Assembly: GCA_031002005.1 (NCBI GenBank)
Contig: JARYHS010008074.1
Coordinates: 8,936,924 to 9,000,923 of the forward strand
DNA from: Vandiemenella viatica
Taxonomy: Eukaryota; Arthropoda; Insecta; Orthoptera; Morabidae
Direction: 5' to 3'
DNA length: 64,000 nucleotides
The translations under genes were made by a program, and so were the position numbers. Below, piece by piece: positions 35,480-47,950 of this stretch (position 1 is its first letter; every line of letters starts with the position of its first letter). The notes under the pieces are model-generated. The model saw only the letters and a program-made list of their open reading frames with translations, had not been told where the DNA came from and did no database searches.

Positions 35480-35650
35480 CTTGATTTCAGGCACACGTTT
35501 GTAGGGAGATATTCCTTCGTAGGTAGGGGGATTGGAATAAGTTAGGAAGAGAAATGATCAATAATTTACCAAAAACATTGAAAGAATTTAAAACTGAAAT
35601 CTATAAAGGGAAAAAGTTGGTAGGTAAAGGAAAGGGCAAAAATGGGTATG
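35480..35650 (+). pseudogene. LINE C-terminal tail remnant
   Basis: Reads SFVGRGIGI, then after a frame change NKLGREMINNLPKTLKEFKT. This is the GxxxWNxLPxxLxxxxSxxxFK signature ending many LINE ORF2 proteins. Too short to place in a clade. Confidence 0.45.
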
Positions 35651-35738
35651 CAGGGAAATTGTAACCGGAGCGTGCGCTACATGATAGTTAAATTAATGAA
35701 ATTAAATGTTGAATCTGACAATACACAACACATATATT

Positions 35739-35971
35739 TTTTTAAGTGCTTTACGTCTCTCAACAGCGAGGTCTTTAGAGACGGGAAAGGATGGGTGCAA
35801 GGAATGGGAATGAATTCTGCCATGGCCTTTTTAAGGAAGCATCCCGGCATTTGCATGGAGTGATTTGGGAAACCATGGAAAACCCAAATCTGGATGCCCG
35901 GACGGGGATTCGAACGGCCGTCCTCCCGAATGCGAGGCCAGAACGCTAACCGTTACACCACCACTCTCGGT
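35739..35971 (-). repeat. tRNA-derived SINE, copy 5 (12-bp TSD)
   Basis: Reverse orientation, ending CTCTCGGT on plus. Perfect direct repeats AACACATATATT lie at 35,727-35,738 and 35,972-35,983. The A tail is short. Confidence 0.92.
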
Positions 35972-36499
35972 AACACATATATTAACATGGCTGAGGTCAG
36001 CCCACTAAGGCACCTCAGTAACTACAGGACAGTGACGCAATAAATAGTTTATGACAATAATGGCAACAGTGTTATCAGCATTAATTAATACAGTAGGTAA
36101 AACACAAATTGTTATAATGAAACTGGCTTCAAATAAGTTCACTCTTCGTCGCATAAAAAATTTAGTGTTGAGCCCCTGGAGAATCTTATTTTGGAAGAAT
36201 TAATTGAAATTCGGATAGCAAGCAAAATTCCTAGCTCAAGAAATTGCGCACCAGTTAATATATCGATTCGTTTGAAGGTACTTTTTGTTTATTCTTTTAT
36301 GAATTAATTAGTATAAGTGACATTTAATTCTCTGTGTAGCTATTGCGTACATACTGTGGTGCGTTTACTGCTAGTCAAAATACTTTGTTTTGACATATTG
36401 GTACTGTGACATATTGGTTCTGTGACCAGCACATCCTCTAAGAAGACCAAATAAATCCCCATATTATTCTGCAAGAGTGAAGTGAATGTTGGCTCGTTG

Positions 36500-36882
36500 T
36501 TAGCGACACAAACGGCCACGGGGGTCGTATTAGAACATTCAATGTAGGCAGTGTACTACCAACAATAACTTCGCTATCCCGTTACGGCAGAAACACTTTC
36601 AAAATGGATAAGGCATGGATAGCGGCTAACAGTTTGCGCGGACAAGAGTTGCGTTCAGTGTTTTTAAAACTGTCTACAGTTGAAGAAAGCCAATAAACCT
36701 GAACTATTTTGTTGCAACCTCTGTTTCATTGCTAGTAACTTTCAAATCCGTATCAGGCTACAACCATTCAAGCCACGCGGCCTTATTTTTTTAATTGTTT
36801 TTTATATAAACTATAACATCAATAAATAATAGACTGTTTTAGTCTACGCAGTTTGGTGAATACTGTCGTCACAACAATCACC
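36500..36882 (+). repeat. Probable 5' LTR end and primer-binding site of a Gypsy element
   Basis: The segment has an AATAAA at 36,692 and a TATATAAACTATAA tract near 36,811. It is followed at 36,883 by TGGTGTCAGA, which looks like the TGG-starting primer-binding site of LTR elements. I could not find a matching 3' LTR, so the left boundary is a guess. Confidence 0.35.
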
Positions 36883-37407
36883 TGGTGTCAGAACACAAAG
36901 CCATCACAAAGTGGTTGCCAGTTCGTGGTATTTACGCGATACGGAAGGTCGGAAGGTGTTACCAAGTATAAGTTGGTAGCCGTAAGACAAAAATAAAAAA
37001 ATGTGCAACAGTGCCCGAAACAATGAGATCGTCGGTTCGAGCCCAGGAATCAATGGAGCCAACCAGCAGCCTATGCAGCCAACTGTGGAGAGGAACAACG
37101 CGGGAGAAGTCTGTGGACAGCGGCAGTAGCGTCGGACGGTGAATTCCAAGTGTCGGAGAACGGGGATTAAAGCATACCGAGCTGTAAATTCGAAATTTGG
37201 CTAATAGGTGAGTGGAAAGCACCATGTCTGTCCTTCTGGACAATAGAGAAGTCCCTTTGCAAGACGCAATTAACATTTGAGTCAAAAATTGGTGGAATTA
37301 AATCGTTGTAGAATTGTTGATCCTGAATTGAAGTCTAAAGTTAATAATGCAGTTATGTGAAGTAATATAGCATTGGTGGAACAGCTAATGAGTCAATTCA
37401 AGATTTT

Positions 37408-37990
37408 TTTTATGAAAAATAAAGATATTTGTTATTCAGTGATTTTTCAGGCAGTGACAAAATGAGCATTCTGAGGACCAAATTGGTCGGTGAAGCATTT
37501 ATGTTTGTTGTTTATGATGATTATTGCAAACAAACGAAGACTTATGAAGGGTTGAAAGAGGAGCTTTCTAAGCGCTTTTCAAAGAAACAGAATTTGTATA
37601 ATCTTGATGTATGGCATGAGGCAGATCAAAGTGCACTCGACGCGTTCTTAGGTGATTTAGGAGGTGAAATTGGATGAATACGTGAGTCTACAGAAGCCCA
37701 AGACATTTAACGAGGCAATTGAGCACGCTGTGACGTATGAGCAAGTGAAAAGAATGCCACTAGGTAATTATAGAGAGAAGCTATCCAGGCGAGTATTTAA
37801 TGCTAAATGAGGGTTTGAAATGTTTTGTATGTGGAAGTTTTGGGCACAAAGTTGTGAACTGTTCAAGAAAGCCTAGCTTTCAGGGAAATTATCGTGGTAG
37901 AGGTTATAATTTGTGGCGGGGAGCGAGAATAGAACAAAAGAATTTAAACGAGGCAGAGGTGAGCAGAGCCACGGTGCCACACCCCCAGTA
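37408..37990 (+). pseudogene. Gag remnant with CCHC zinc knuckle
   Basis: 37,429-37,677 encodes a helical capsid-like piece (EELSKRFSKKQN, then WHEADQSALDAFLGDLGGEI). A frame change near 37,665 moves to a KTFNEAIEHAVTYEQV helix. After another change, at about 37,820-37,862, CFVCGSFGHKVVNC is a CX2CX4HX4C knuckle for RNA binding, followed by a glycine- and arginine-rich tail. Broken at least twice. Confidence 0.75.
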
Positions 37991-38009
37991 AAGAGGGTAC
38001 CTATTGTAT

Positions 38010-38400
38010 TTCCTATAGTAAATCCTCATGTGGCAAATTTGGTTGCAAGTGTCAGCATAAGTAGAAGACAGTGTAATATATTAGTTGATACAGGTGCAGA
38101 GGTGACCTTGTTGTCTAAGAGAATTTGTGAAACTCTGGTATTATGTCCACTGGATTGTAAAATTATTGGTTTAGATGGGGGAAGAAATATTCACAACTTT
38201 TGATAGTTATGATTGTAATGCATTAGTTTATATAGTACCTACATTAAATTCTTCATATCAGGGTATCATAGGGATTGGCTTGCTATTTAAGCACAATACA
38301 GTGACTGACGTAGCGAAACGGTCAATTGAATTGCGGAAACACAAGAGTGTAGACTCACCTTCGACGTTACCAGACAATGAACAGTATTCTTGTTGAAAGG
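38010..38400 (+). pseudogene. Retropepsin-like protease remnant
   Basis: ILVDTGAEVTLLSKRI near 38,078-38,125 has the catalytic DTGA. A GIIGIGLLFKHN string near 38,262-38,300 corresponds to the ILGxDxL motif, shifted to a second frame. It cuts the polyprotein in active relatives. Confidence 0.75.
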
Positions 38401-38528
38401 AGGGAGTCATGACCTAAACTTGAGCAGCTTATACGAACCTATAAGACTGTCGTCCGTTCAAGCAAAGCAGAAAGAATTCCCAAAGCGCCAGGTTAAATCA
38501 TAGATGTCCAGTTGGAGATTCTGTAGTT

Positions 38529-40235
38529 TTGGTCGACACACCAGATGAGTCTGGATGGTTGGATTTGAACCAATGGTACATTAAAAGAAGTATTTGTAAA
38601 GAGCGCACAGTTAATGGTAGGAGATTTGTTCCTGTTATAATTGAGAATCTCAGTGAAGAAGATGTTGTGATACCGCGTGGTCATGAGAGAGCACCTGTCG
38701 AAATTTTACATGATAAGGAGCTAGCTAGCAGTATATTCGTCGACGACCATAGAACAAAAGGTGAAAAGGCGCGTATTACCCAAGTGAAGCGCGAAATATG
38801 TTTTAAGGATAAGTTGAGCCACTTGCCTCAGAGCGATTTAGAAAATATCGAAGGATTATTGCAGGAATTCAAAGAGTTATTTTAACCAGTTAAAAGTCAC
38901 CCAGTTACAGATATAGTTGAACATAATATTTTGACAGGCGATGCATTACCTATTTACAAGTAGGCATATTGGTTTCCTTATCACCAAAGACAACTGATCA
39001 ATGAATTTATTGATCAAAAATTAAAGGATGGTATTATAAGGCCTTCGAATATCCCATGCGTAGCCCCAGTCGTTATCGTTCCAAAGAAGATTCCTAACTG
39101 AGAAACTAAGTTAAGATTTTATGTAGATTACAGGTGTTTAAATGCTTTTACCACTTCAGATGTCTATCTTTTACCTTCTTCTGTTTCAGAGACAGTAGAT
39201 TACCTTGGACAGCGTAAGTATATTGTCAACCTTGATTTCCGTAGTGGTTATCATCAGATTAGGGTTGTTGTTAATAACATTCCCAAAACTACTTTCAATG
39301 ACCCAAACGGTCATTATGAATATACCAGAATGCCTTTCGGATTAATAAATGCTCCAGCTAATTTTCAGAGACTGACGGACGGTGTTTTGATATGATTAAA
39401 CGCATTTTCTACATTAGTTTACTTGATTGACGTAATCGTATTTTCCAAAGATATTGATGAGCATGTCAAAAGGTTGAGAAGTGTTTTCGAACTTCTGCAG
39501 AAGGCTAATTTGACGTTGTCGATGGAAAAATGTAATTTTGCAGCCTATGAATTCGATTATTTGTGTCATCATACTTCTGCGGAAGGAGTGAAACCACATC
39601 CACGTTTAGTTCTGGCAGTAAAGGAGTTTCCAGCACCAACGTGTGTAAAAGAGCTACAATCACTTCTTGGTCTTGGTAATTATTACCGAAAATTTGTTCA
39701 AAATTATGTCCTTAAGGCTAAACCATTAACCAACTTGTTGAAAAAGGGAGCAATGTTCGAATGGTCAATTGTTTGTGATCAAGCCATGGATACTTTGAAA
39801 GAATCTTTCACAACTTATACAATTTTGGTATTCCCAAATTTTTCCAGGCCTTTTGTTCTTATCACAGATACAAGTAATGCAGCAATACGACCAGTTTTAT
39901 CTCATGTCATGGATGGAAAAGAAAGACAAATTGCCTATTCTTCTCGCCAGTTGAATAAAGCGGAATCAAATTACAGTGTAACAGTGCGTGAATTTTTGTC
40001 AGTCATTTGGATTATTAACTTTAGGCAGAAAATTCACTATCATCACACATCACGCCCGCGTTAAAATGAATGTTAGGATTATAAGACCCTTCTAGCAGAT
40101 TTATGCGTTGGACACTAAGACTCAATGAGCTTGAATTTGATGTTATACACAAACCTGGAAACTTAAATGGCAATGTGGACGGTTTGAGTAGGAATGTTCG
40201 GATGGGAGAAGCACAAGACCCTCCTTCACTAGTTT
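38529..40235 (+). pseudogene. Reverse transcriptase and RNase H remnant
   Basis: 38,529-38,885 is the spacer between protease and RT. The RT proper has in-frame stops near 38,883, 38,960, 39,100 and 39,394. Motifs present: VNLDFRSGYHQI (catalytic aspartate), MPFGLINAPANFQR, then the active-site loop reading YLIDVIVFS at 39,419-39,447, where the first of the two catalytic aspartates of YxDD has become isoleucine. 39,423-40,064 continues with LLGLGNYYRKFVQNY (end of RT) and RNase H, including ITDTSNAAI, AYSSRQLNKAESNYSV and a final FRQKIHYHH (usually FxIxTDHxAL), in which a frame shift destroys the end. FDVIHKPGN-like sequence follows in another frame. Confidence 0.88.
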
Positions 40236-40237
40236 AA

Positions 40238-41400
40238 TTGCCGATTGCCCAAGCAAAGGGTGAAGAGTCCGCTAAGTGGAGAAAAGATAAATGGTTTATA
40301 TTTCACGATGATGTGTTGCATCGCAAAACCAAGCGCGGTGACAGAGTTGTCGTTCCTAAAGCATTATATGAGTCTGTCACGAAGTTGTACCATGATTCCA
40401 TTTTTTCGGGTCATTGCGGATGGAATATGACTAATCATAGGATACATAAACAATATTGGTGGCCAGGTCGTAAAGGAGATGTCAGAGAGTATGTAAAATG
40501 TTGCATTCAGTGTAATCAGAGATTAGGTCTTGGAAAAGCTAGAGAAATTTTGCAATAATTACCAGAAACAGTTGAACCATTTCAGAAAGTTGGTTTGGAT
40601 ATAATGGGTCCGTTAATGCTCACTAAAGCAGGTTATAGCTATGTACTTACCATCACAGATGCTTTCTCGGAATGTGTTGTTATGGTGCCTTTGGATGATC
40701 AAACAGGGGAATCTGTAGCAAGAGCTTTTGTGTTAGGATGGATACTAAAATTTTGCGTACCGAATTCTATTATTACAGATCAAGGATCAAATTTTATGTC
40801 AGCGTTATTCACACAAGTCAATAAGTTACTAGGTATTGAGAAACTGCATACTACAAGTTTTCCCCCACAAGGAATTGGTAGGACTGAAAGAATTAATAGA
40901 TCTATTGGAAAAATATTGATCAACTATGTAAATAAGTCACATAATGATTGGGATTTATTATTACCGAATGTAGTATCAGGTTACAATACTAGAGTCCATG
41001 TTAGTACAAGGAGAACTCCATTCGAAATTATCTATGGTCGGGAAAAGACGTCACTATTCAGAACTTCAAAAGATATTGATAATCCAAAAGTATGTAGTCT
41101 AGCATTCAAACAGAAGAAAACATGGTCAGAAGGCATTTCAATCACAAGCTAAACAGAATGATAAAACACCCAAACCGCAAGAAATTAGCGTTGGAGATTT
41201 TGTAATATTAAGCACACCATTTTTAAGAAAAGGTCAGACATGTAAATTTACTACAAACTGTTCACGTCCATTCGAAGTAATACAAATTCTTTCACCAGTT
41301 ACAGTTAAAGTTAAGTTACCAGACAAGGAGATAGTTGTTCATAAGAATCGTCTTCGGGTATATAATTCGAATAGGAACCATGCAATGAACCCAGGTGAAA
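40238..41400 (+). pseudogene. Integrase remnant with C-terminal module
   Basis: 40,238-40,558 holds the zinc-binding part: H-x4-H (DSIFSGHCG) and CCIQCNQR. A stop at 40,556 separates the core, 40,595-41,152, where the catalytic triad can be placed: D in LDIMGP, D in TDQGSNF, and E in GRTERINR. TPFEIIYGR closes the core. In a third frame, 41,180-41,370, VGDFVILSTPF and a RPFEVI string mark the GPY/F-type C-terminal domain. In active relatives it inserts the cDNA into the chromosome. Confidence 0.88.
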
Positions 41401-41882
41401 AGACTTCAGCAGATACAACAGAAACCCAACACGCTGAACCACCTAAGCAAATTCCAAAACTAGTAGAATCTCAAAGTTCAAGTCTGTACTTATTGCGCAT
41501 CAAGGCCCTGTTCAACCATCTCATACATCTCAAAAGCCAACATTAAAGTATGGATTGAGACCTAGAAAATAATTAGTGATCGTTGTAATGTATGTATTTC
41601 ATGGTTTTTTGTAGCTGCTGTAATATAAAGTGTAATTTTGTATGGTTCGATATTTTAAGTTCAAGATTTGAATTGATGATGTTTATATTTGCAACGTGTA
41701 GTAAAGAGACATGTGTCTATGGTGATTTTCAACCGCCTTGCAAGTATGTGTAAAACAAATTGTTGTAGCCTCGTGGAGAGCAGTCGAGGAGAGCAGCCAA
41801 GCAGAACAGAGCGCGGGCAGCAACTTGATACGCCCCAAGCAAAGCGACTAGAGGAGAATCAGAGCGGCATGTATACGTGTAC

Positions 41883-41897
41883 GTGTGTGTGTGTGTG

Positions 41898-41932
<35 letters not shown>
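41883..41932 (+). repeat. (GT)n microsatellite
   Basis: About 50 bp of GT with one CA interruption, in the gap between pol and env of the Gypsy element. Confidence 0.95.
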
Positions 41933-41933
<1 letters not shown>

Positions 41934-41983
41934 CGTGCATTCGAACAAAGTTCAGTGCAGAAATCTTAGGTTGAGTATTCACC

Positions 41984-43442
41984 ATGTTTTATCTAAATCC
42001 AGTGGTTTTATTGAGTATCGTTATTCCTTTTGTTTATCTTGTTGATGTAAAGCCTCTTAGTAATGGTGTAATATTTTCTAAGGAGAGAAATGTAATTGTT
42101 TCAGATAACTATTGGTCAGTAGTGATAGATTATGATTTGACAATTATAAGAGATAATGCACCAAGCTGGATAGTACATTCAGTACACTTGATGAGCTCAC
42201 TAAGGAAAACCTTTCACGTGATGATTCATAAATTCAGTTTATTTGAATCTAAAAGTAATGTACGCTGCTCTACAGCAAGAGTTTATAATATTTTTGAAAT
42301 TCTACCTCATTAGCCTAACAGATTAGGAAGATCATATTTCGGTCTTGGAGGGAAAATTTTAAGGACAGTATTTGGAACTTTAAATTCTGAAGATTTAGAA
42401 CACCTAGAGTCAAGATTAGATAACTTAGAAGCTGTAGGGAATGATGTTAAACTTAGTCTCTCATCTCAGCTCATTTTGATTCATGATATGGAGGAGTTCA
42501 TTACAAATCATACACAAGCAATACAAGTATTAGAAGATGCCTACATCTCACAAACTAGGGAAATTCAATCAGTGATAAACAAGAATATGCATGAAGTAGA
42601 AAGTGTTTTGACAGCTTTGAATTATCAAATTTTTACTGTAAAGAGTTTACAAGAACTTATATTTGGGTTTACCAATGTGTGTATGGAACTAGTTAAATTA
42701 AGAATTGCATTGTTACAAGGTTTCTGGTGGGAATGTTAGTGATATTTTATTGAGTCCTAGAGTATTTTTTAAATATTTACAGTTGATACAGAATAAGTTA
42801 GATTCAAGTATTTTTATGATTGTCCCTTGTACTGAGGCACGTTTAAGTATGTATGATCAATTGCCTAAGGTAAACATTGTTTTAATGGGTAGTAATTTGA
42901 GGTTAATTGTTAATATTCCTATTGGTGCACATGATTCAGTTTTAGAAGGATATGGTATTCATACTTTTACGACTTAATGGAGTGAAAAAGGCAAATATGA
43001 AAAATGGGATATGAAAGATGATATTTTGTTGAGCAAAGACCATAAATCATATGTAACACTTAATCAGAATGATATGCAGAAATGTGAATATTGTCGAAAT
43101 ATGTCCATTGATGACTTTTGCATGATGCCAGTGTAAGTAGTTGTGAATCTGATATGTTATTTACAGAAAATTTTGTTGAGTGACGTCAAAGAGAAGTTGT
43201 GACCCTTACCAAATCGTATTTTGCTAAAGTTCATGACGAAGCCATCACAATTTCCAAATTGCAGAAGCATATCTTCCTATATAAAATCATATTATAAATT
43301 AATAGGCAGCACAGTGTTTTTAATTATGATTGTTTATTTAACTCTCCATACAATTTGTGTAATCTGGTTAAGTTTATTACTGATGTGTAAATTCCACATT
43401 AATCACGTGTCAAGATCGACTCAGAGATATTTAATTGATTGA
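41984..43442 (+). pseudogene. Env-like glycoprotein remnant
   Basis: Four open pieces in shifting frames lie where an env gene belongs. The first (41,984-42,313) starts with a hydrophobic signal-like segment. Just after its stop comes a glycine-rich hydrophobic segment (GLGGKILRTVFGTL), then a long heptad-like helix (42,476-42,700). The last piece (43,221-43,442) has a strong membrane anchor with about 25 hydrophobic residues. This order recalls the baculovirus F-like fusion proteins of insect errantiviruses; that link is inference from layout. At least three frame breaks or stops make it non-functional. Confidence 0.6.
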
Positions 43443-43589
43443 TAATGTGGATTGCAGCTCTGTTATTTCCCATGATATCTATCTCAAGCAGGTTTTGTAG
43501 TCATATTAGTATAAGGCATTTTATTTCACACGTTTGGTCTGTGATTGACCGATTCGGTTACTTCCATTATTGCTCAGTAAAGATAGTTG

Positions 43590-44690
43590 CGTGCTATATG
43601 GGTGAAGTTGTATAAAGTGTATCTAACTGTGTCTGATCAGCATACATTGAAGTCGAGGTATTTGGGAAAGTTGGTATATCAGAAGTATTTATGTTGAATA
43701 ACGTGGGACCTAACACAGATCCCTGGGGGTCTCCAGCTATTATTGGTGATGCTGTGCATATTTTTGTGCCAATTCCTGCGCTGAAAGTTAGATTTTGTAG
43801 AAAGATTTTTAAGATCTTATACAAATATAGAGATATTCCTAGATTTTTAAGAGTATATAGGATAGCGTTGTTCCATACTTTGTCAAGTACCCGTACAACG
43901 TTGAAAAAAGCAGCCAGTGTTTTATGTTTAAGCTCGAAGCCTCTTGTAAAGTCTTCAATTAGGCTCGGTATTAGGCGTGAGGTTTAGAGTACCGGGCGAA
44001 AGCCGGTGTGGCAGGAGGGTAGTCGCTCCCATAATACCTTTTCTGGTAATTTTGATAAAATTGGGAATAAGCTTATCGGTCTGTAGCTAGAGTTCAGGAA
44101 TGATGGTTGATTAGGATTATTGAAAACTATGATATTAGAATATTTAAAATTTCTTGGGAAATATCCACTGCAGAACATGCTGTTAAAAAGTGCTGTGAGG
44201 TAGTTACTGCCTTAAGGGATGATGACTTCAGCGCTATGTTGTGTATACTATCGGGTCTGGGGATGTTATGACGGGCAAATTCCCAACTATTTTCCGTAGA
44301 CTTCTTGGAGTATTGAATTTCGCATAATTCTCCGTACCAACAGACATAACCCGATTTAAATCTTCGACTGTTGTGTTGAACTCATGATCTGTCATTGGAT
44401 TCGGTTTGAAAGTATTTTGATAGTGACCTGCTAAAATCTGGCATTTCTCGGAATCACTGGATTTATACGTATCGTTCCATTTAAGGGTGATAAGATAGTG
44501 GGTTCCCTGAAATTACGTTTCATTGTTTTACACAATGACCTTTCATCAGGTTCCACTTTCGGTGAATACTTTTTGTATGTTCTGTAACCAAATGAGTCCA
44601 GTTTTATGTTGACCTGTCTAATCAATTGGTCGGTGTCGGTGCGGGAGTCACTGCATTTGCCACTGTCTGCGACTTTCATCTTTATGGTTT
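43590..44690 (-). pseudogene. Jockey-like LINE remnant, minus strand
   Basis: From 44,680 downward: a pre-RT block (RTYKKYSPKVEPDERSL), a stretch to NSSYRPISLFPILSKLPEKV (44,050-44,100), and, after an indel-rich gap, 43,594-43,824 with GDPQGSVLGPTLFNI and a MYADQTQL string where the catalytic YADD now reads YADQ. Both ends are cut; the 3' side abuts the Gypsy env remnant. Confidence 0.8.
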
Positions 44691-44691
44691 A

Positions 44692-46020
44692 CTAGCTGAC
44701 CCCGCAATGCTTCACTATTGCTAGACTTGACTATACACGTAGATTAAATGAATAAATTTGAGTGTTTGTATTTAGTTAAAGTTAGATATTTACAGATAAA
44801 TTTGAACTGTGGTTCCGTTCAATGTCAAGTTCATTGCATTAGTCTTGCATATACAGTGTTTTTGGTGATTCCATTCGGCATATATACAAAAAAATCTCTC
44901 GGTTCGTTTTGGAGAAAAGATGGGGATGTAAATTCGTCTTAAGACGTGTGAAAGTGATAAGCAAATGCAGTTTTGTAAACTTTGCACTTATTTTAAGGAA
45001 TATGAGTGCAAACTTCCATCAATATCAAATAAAACTATAGATTTGATTGTTGTCAGAAAAATTTTGATATAGTTTTCAAAATTAAAGTTCGAATTTCTCG
45101 GTCAGCAATTGTTCGATCGGAATCGGTCCAGTGTTGTTAAACATAAAATGTTTTACACTATAAGAATATCGCTATCTACTTTGGCTAATTTCAATGCCGT
45201 TTCCGAGATATTTGCAAAAATCTGTATGGTTTCAAGTGTATATTTTGCTTAGTTGGAGTGAGGGGGGAAAACTGGGTTGTTTTTTGTATACCAAAAATAT
45301 ACAGTATTTTTCTCTTTGCGTTAACGTATACCTGTGCAAATTTCCATTCAAATCAAATAAAAACTGTGAGTTTGTGAAAGGATCATTTGAAATTAAGAAT
45401 GTGTGGAGTAAAGGTTGGGATTCGTGCAAACGAAATGTAGACAGTATTTTTCTGATTGTTTTAAAGTATGCATATCCAAAGTTGCATCGGCATCGTATAA
45501 AAACTGTGGCTATACATAAGTAACACTGCCAAAAATTAGTGGGTTGGGGAAAAGGTAGATAGCTTTTTAAACCTTATGTGGGCAGCGTTTTTCTCCGAAT
45601 TTAAATTTATACATATGCAAAGTTCCATCGAAATTTGATAAAACCTCTGGGTTTCGATAAAGAGCACAGGAAATTAAGAGGAGAGCTGATAAAGGGGCAA
45701 GGGGTAGAGCTTTGTCAAACTAAATGTAAACAGTATTGTTCTGTTTGTTTTAAAGTATATGTGTATGTAAACTTCCTTCAAACTCGGATAGAAACTGTAA
45801 CAATGTATAAAGAACATTGGCAATAATTAAGGGGATGTAAAGAGGAAGATGGATTGTTTTTCTGGAAACCGTATATTGTAAATATTTTTCTGTCTGTTTT
45901 AATGTATATGTATGCAAATTACCATCAAAATCGGATAAAATATATGGGTTTGTTAAATTAGGGGAATATAATTGGGAAGAGGGAGAGTGTTTTCGGAAAC
46001 CGTATGTAGGCAATATTTTT
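44692..46020 (+). repeat. Modular AT-rich repeat, copy b
   Basis: Begins with the family's 5' module, CTAGCTGACCCCGCAATGCT then TCACTATTGCTAGACTTGA, about 550 bp of it shared with copies e and f. From about 45,240 it changes into degenerate tandem units of about 146 bp, each with an ACAGTATTTTTCT-like mark (near 45,300, 45,446, 45,586, 45,731, 45,883), then CATCRAAATCGGATAAAAAC and a G-rich GGGGAAGAGGG-like part. No coding potential. The 3' module is missing. Confidence 0.7.
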
Positions 46021-46140
46021 CACCGACTTCAAAAAAGGAGGAAGTTCTCAATTCGTCTGTTTTTTGTTTTTGTTCTTTTTTTTTGTTTGTTTTTTTGTAT
46101 GTACTGTATGTTCAGCGATATCTTCGCCAATTTTGAACCG
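46021..46140 (+). repeat. Insertion with CGACTTCAAAAAAGGAGGAAG motif
   Basis: CACCGACTTCAAAAAAGGAG followed by GAAGTTCTCAATTCGTCTG is a string common near LINE 3' ends in insect genomes, by recollection. T-rich sequence follows. It sits exactly where the tandem units change direction. Confidence 0.4.
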
Positions 46141-47950
46141 ATTTAAATGAAATTTTTTTAGTGGATAGGGTATACCTCCAAAGTGGTCCCATATGAATTT
46201 CATTAAGAAACCACCCCTTCTACCCCCTCCGCCCCCTAATTTTTATACAAATCCACATTTTTTATTCGATCTCGATGAAACTTTGGACATATATAGCCAA
46301 AAATAAAGAGAAAAATATTGTCAACTTTTGGTTTAAAAAAACTGAACCCCTCTCCCCCTATCCACCCCCTTAATTTTTGCCAATTTTCTTTATTCAAAGC
46401 TACAGTCGACACCATTTAACTGATCTCCATTAAAGTTGGCAATTACATGTAGTTTTTCATGGAAAAAGGTATCTGAACAAAAAAAATACTACCCCTCTCC
46501 CCTTTACACCCGTTAATTTAATAGAAAGCTACATTTCTTATCTGATTTTTTATTGAACTTTGCCCATGTATACTTTAAAACAAAGAGAAAAATCCTGTCA
46601 ACATTTGGTTTGCCAAAGCTCAACCCCTTTCCCTTCTTCAACCCCATTAACTTTTGTCAATGTTCTTTATAAAAAGCTACAGTCGCGATCGTTTGACCGA
46701 TTACCATGAAAGTTGGTGCTTATATGTATTTTTTCACGAAGAAGATGTCTAACCAAAAGATCTACAAACCACCCCCTCTCCCCATTAAACCGCTTACTTT
46801 TTATATACAACCACAGTTTTTATCTGGTTTTGACAGAACTTAGCAAATTTTTACTATAAAACAATGAGAACAATAATTCCAACTCTTGGTTTGCAAAAAC
46901 TGAACCCCTCTCCCCGTTTTCACCTCCCTAATTTTTGTCAATTTCTTTTAGAAAGCTACAGTCGACACCATTTGACCGATCTTTATGAAAGTTGGTACAT
47001 ATATATAATTTTTTATGACCAAAAAATCAAAAAAACTATCCTAGCTCCCCTTCCCTTAATATTTGTACAAAAGCCACATTTTAATCCTATTCGGTGGAAC
47101 TTCGCATGCGTATATCTTAAAACAAATATAAAAAGAAAAATACTGTCCACATAACTTTCACAAAAACGAAAACCCTTTCCCCGTTTCTACTCCTTTATTT
47201 ACTGTCAATGTTCTTTATACAAAGCTACCGTTTCTTTCTGATTTTGAAGGAAGTATGTACATGTATACTGCAAAACAAACAGAAAAATACTGTCTACATT
47301 TGGTTTCGAGAGTCCAAACTCTGCTGCGTCCTTTCCATCCTTTAGTCTACAGTTTCTATCCGATTCTGAAGGAAATTTGCACACGTATACTTTAATTAGG
47401 TTGCAGAAGCCCAACCCCTCTTCTCTTCTACCCCCACCCCTCATAATTTCCAATGTTCTTTATAGATATCCACAGTTTTATCAGATTTCCATGGAACACT
47501 GCACATTTATACTTAAAAACAAAGAGAAACATAGTAGTCTACATTCTGTTTACAAAACCCTACCACTTACTCCCTTACCCCATTTATTTTTTGCAAATTT
47601 TCTTTTCACAGTGCTACAGTTATTATCTGGTTTCGATGGAAATTTTCCCGTGTATACTTTAAAACAAAGAGAAAAATAGTGCCCTAACTAGTTTTACAAA
47701 AACCAAATTACTCTTCGTCTCCACATCCCTTAATTGTTTTTTATACATACCTACAGTTTTATCTGATATCAATAGAAATTTACACAACTATACTTTAAAT
47801 CAATCAGAAAAGGCAGTCTACATTTGGTATACAAAAGCCCAATACCTCTTCCCCTTTTCCCTCACACCTTTTAATTTTCAATGTTCTTTACAAAAATCCA
47901 CAGTTTTAAATCCCGTCAAAATCAATTAAGCTATTTTTAAGTCATGGCAT
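46141..47950 (-). repeat. Modular AT-rich repeat, inverted units
   Basis: At least ten degenerate units in reverse orientation: GAGAAAAATATTGTCAAC-like marks (46,310; 46,585; 47,136; 47,281; 47,670; 47,813) with C-rich CCCCTCTCCCC parts. They are the reverse complement of the units in copy b, so the region 44.7-47.95 kb is an inverted pair of arrays. Confidence 0.65.

Larger units (their letters stand above)
36883..43450 (+). mobile_element. Env-bearing Ty3/Gypsy element, inactive
   Basis: An endogenous-retrovirus-like layout: leader, gag with a zinc knuckle, protease, RT, RNase H, integrase with a C-terminal module, then an env-like region. Every coding part carries stops or frame shifts, so nothing here can be made intact. 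A GT microsatellite lies between pol and env. The 3' end is lost where a minus-strand LINE starts near 43,590. Confidence 0.85.

Noticed and set aside
46141..47950. Proline- and lysine-rich open frames as genes
   Set aside because: They follow the inner ~146-bp repeat units in both strands and carry no conserved motif.
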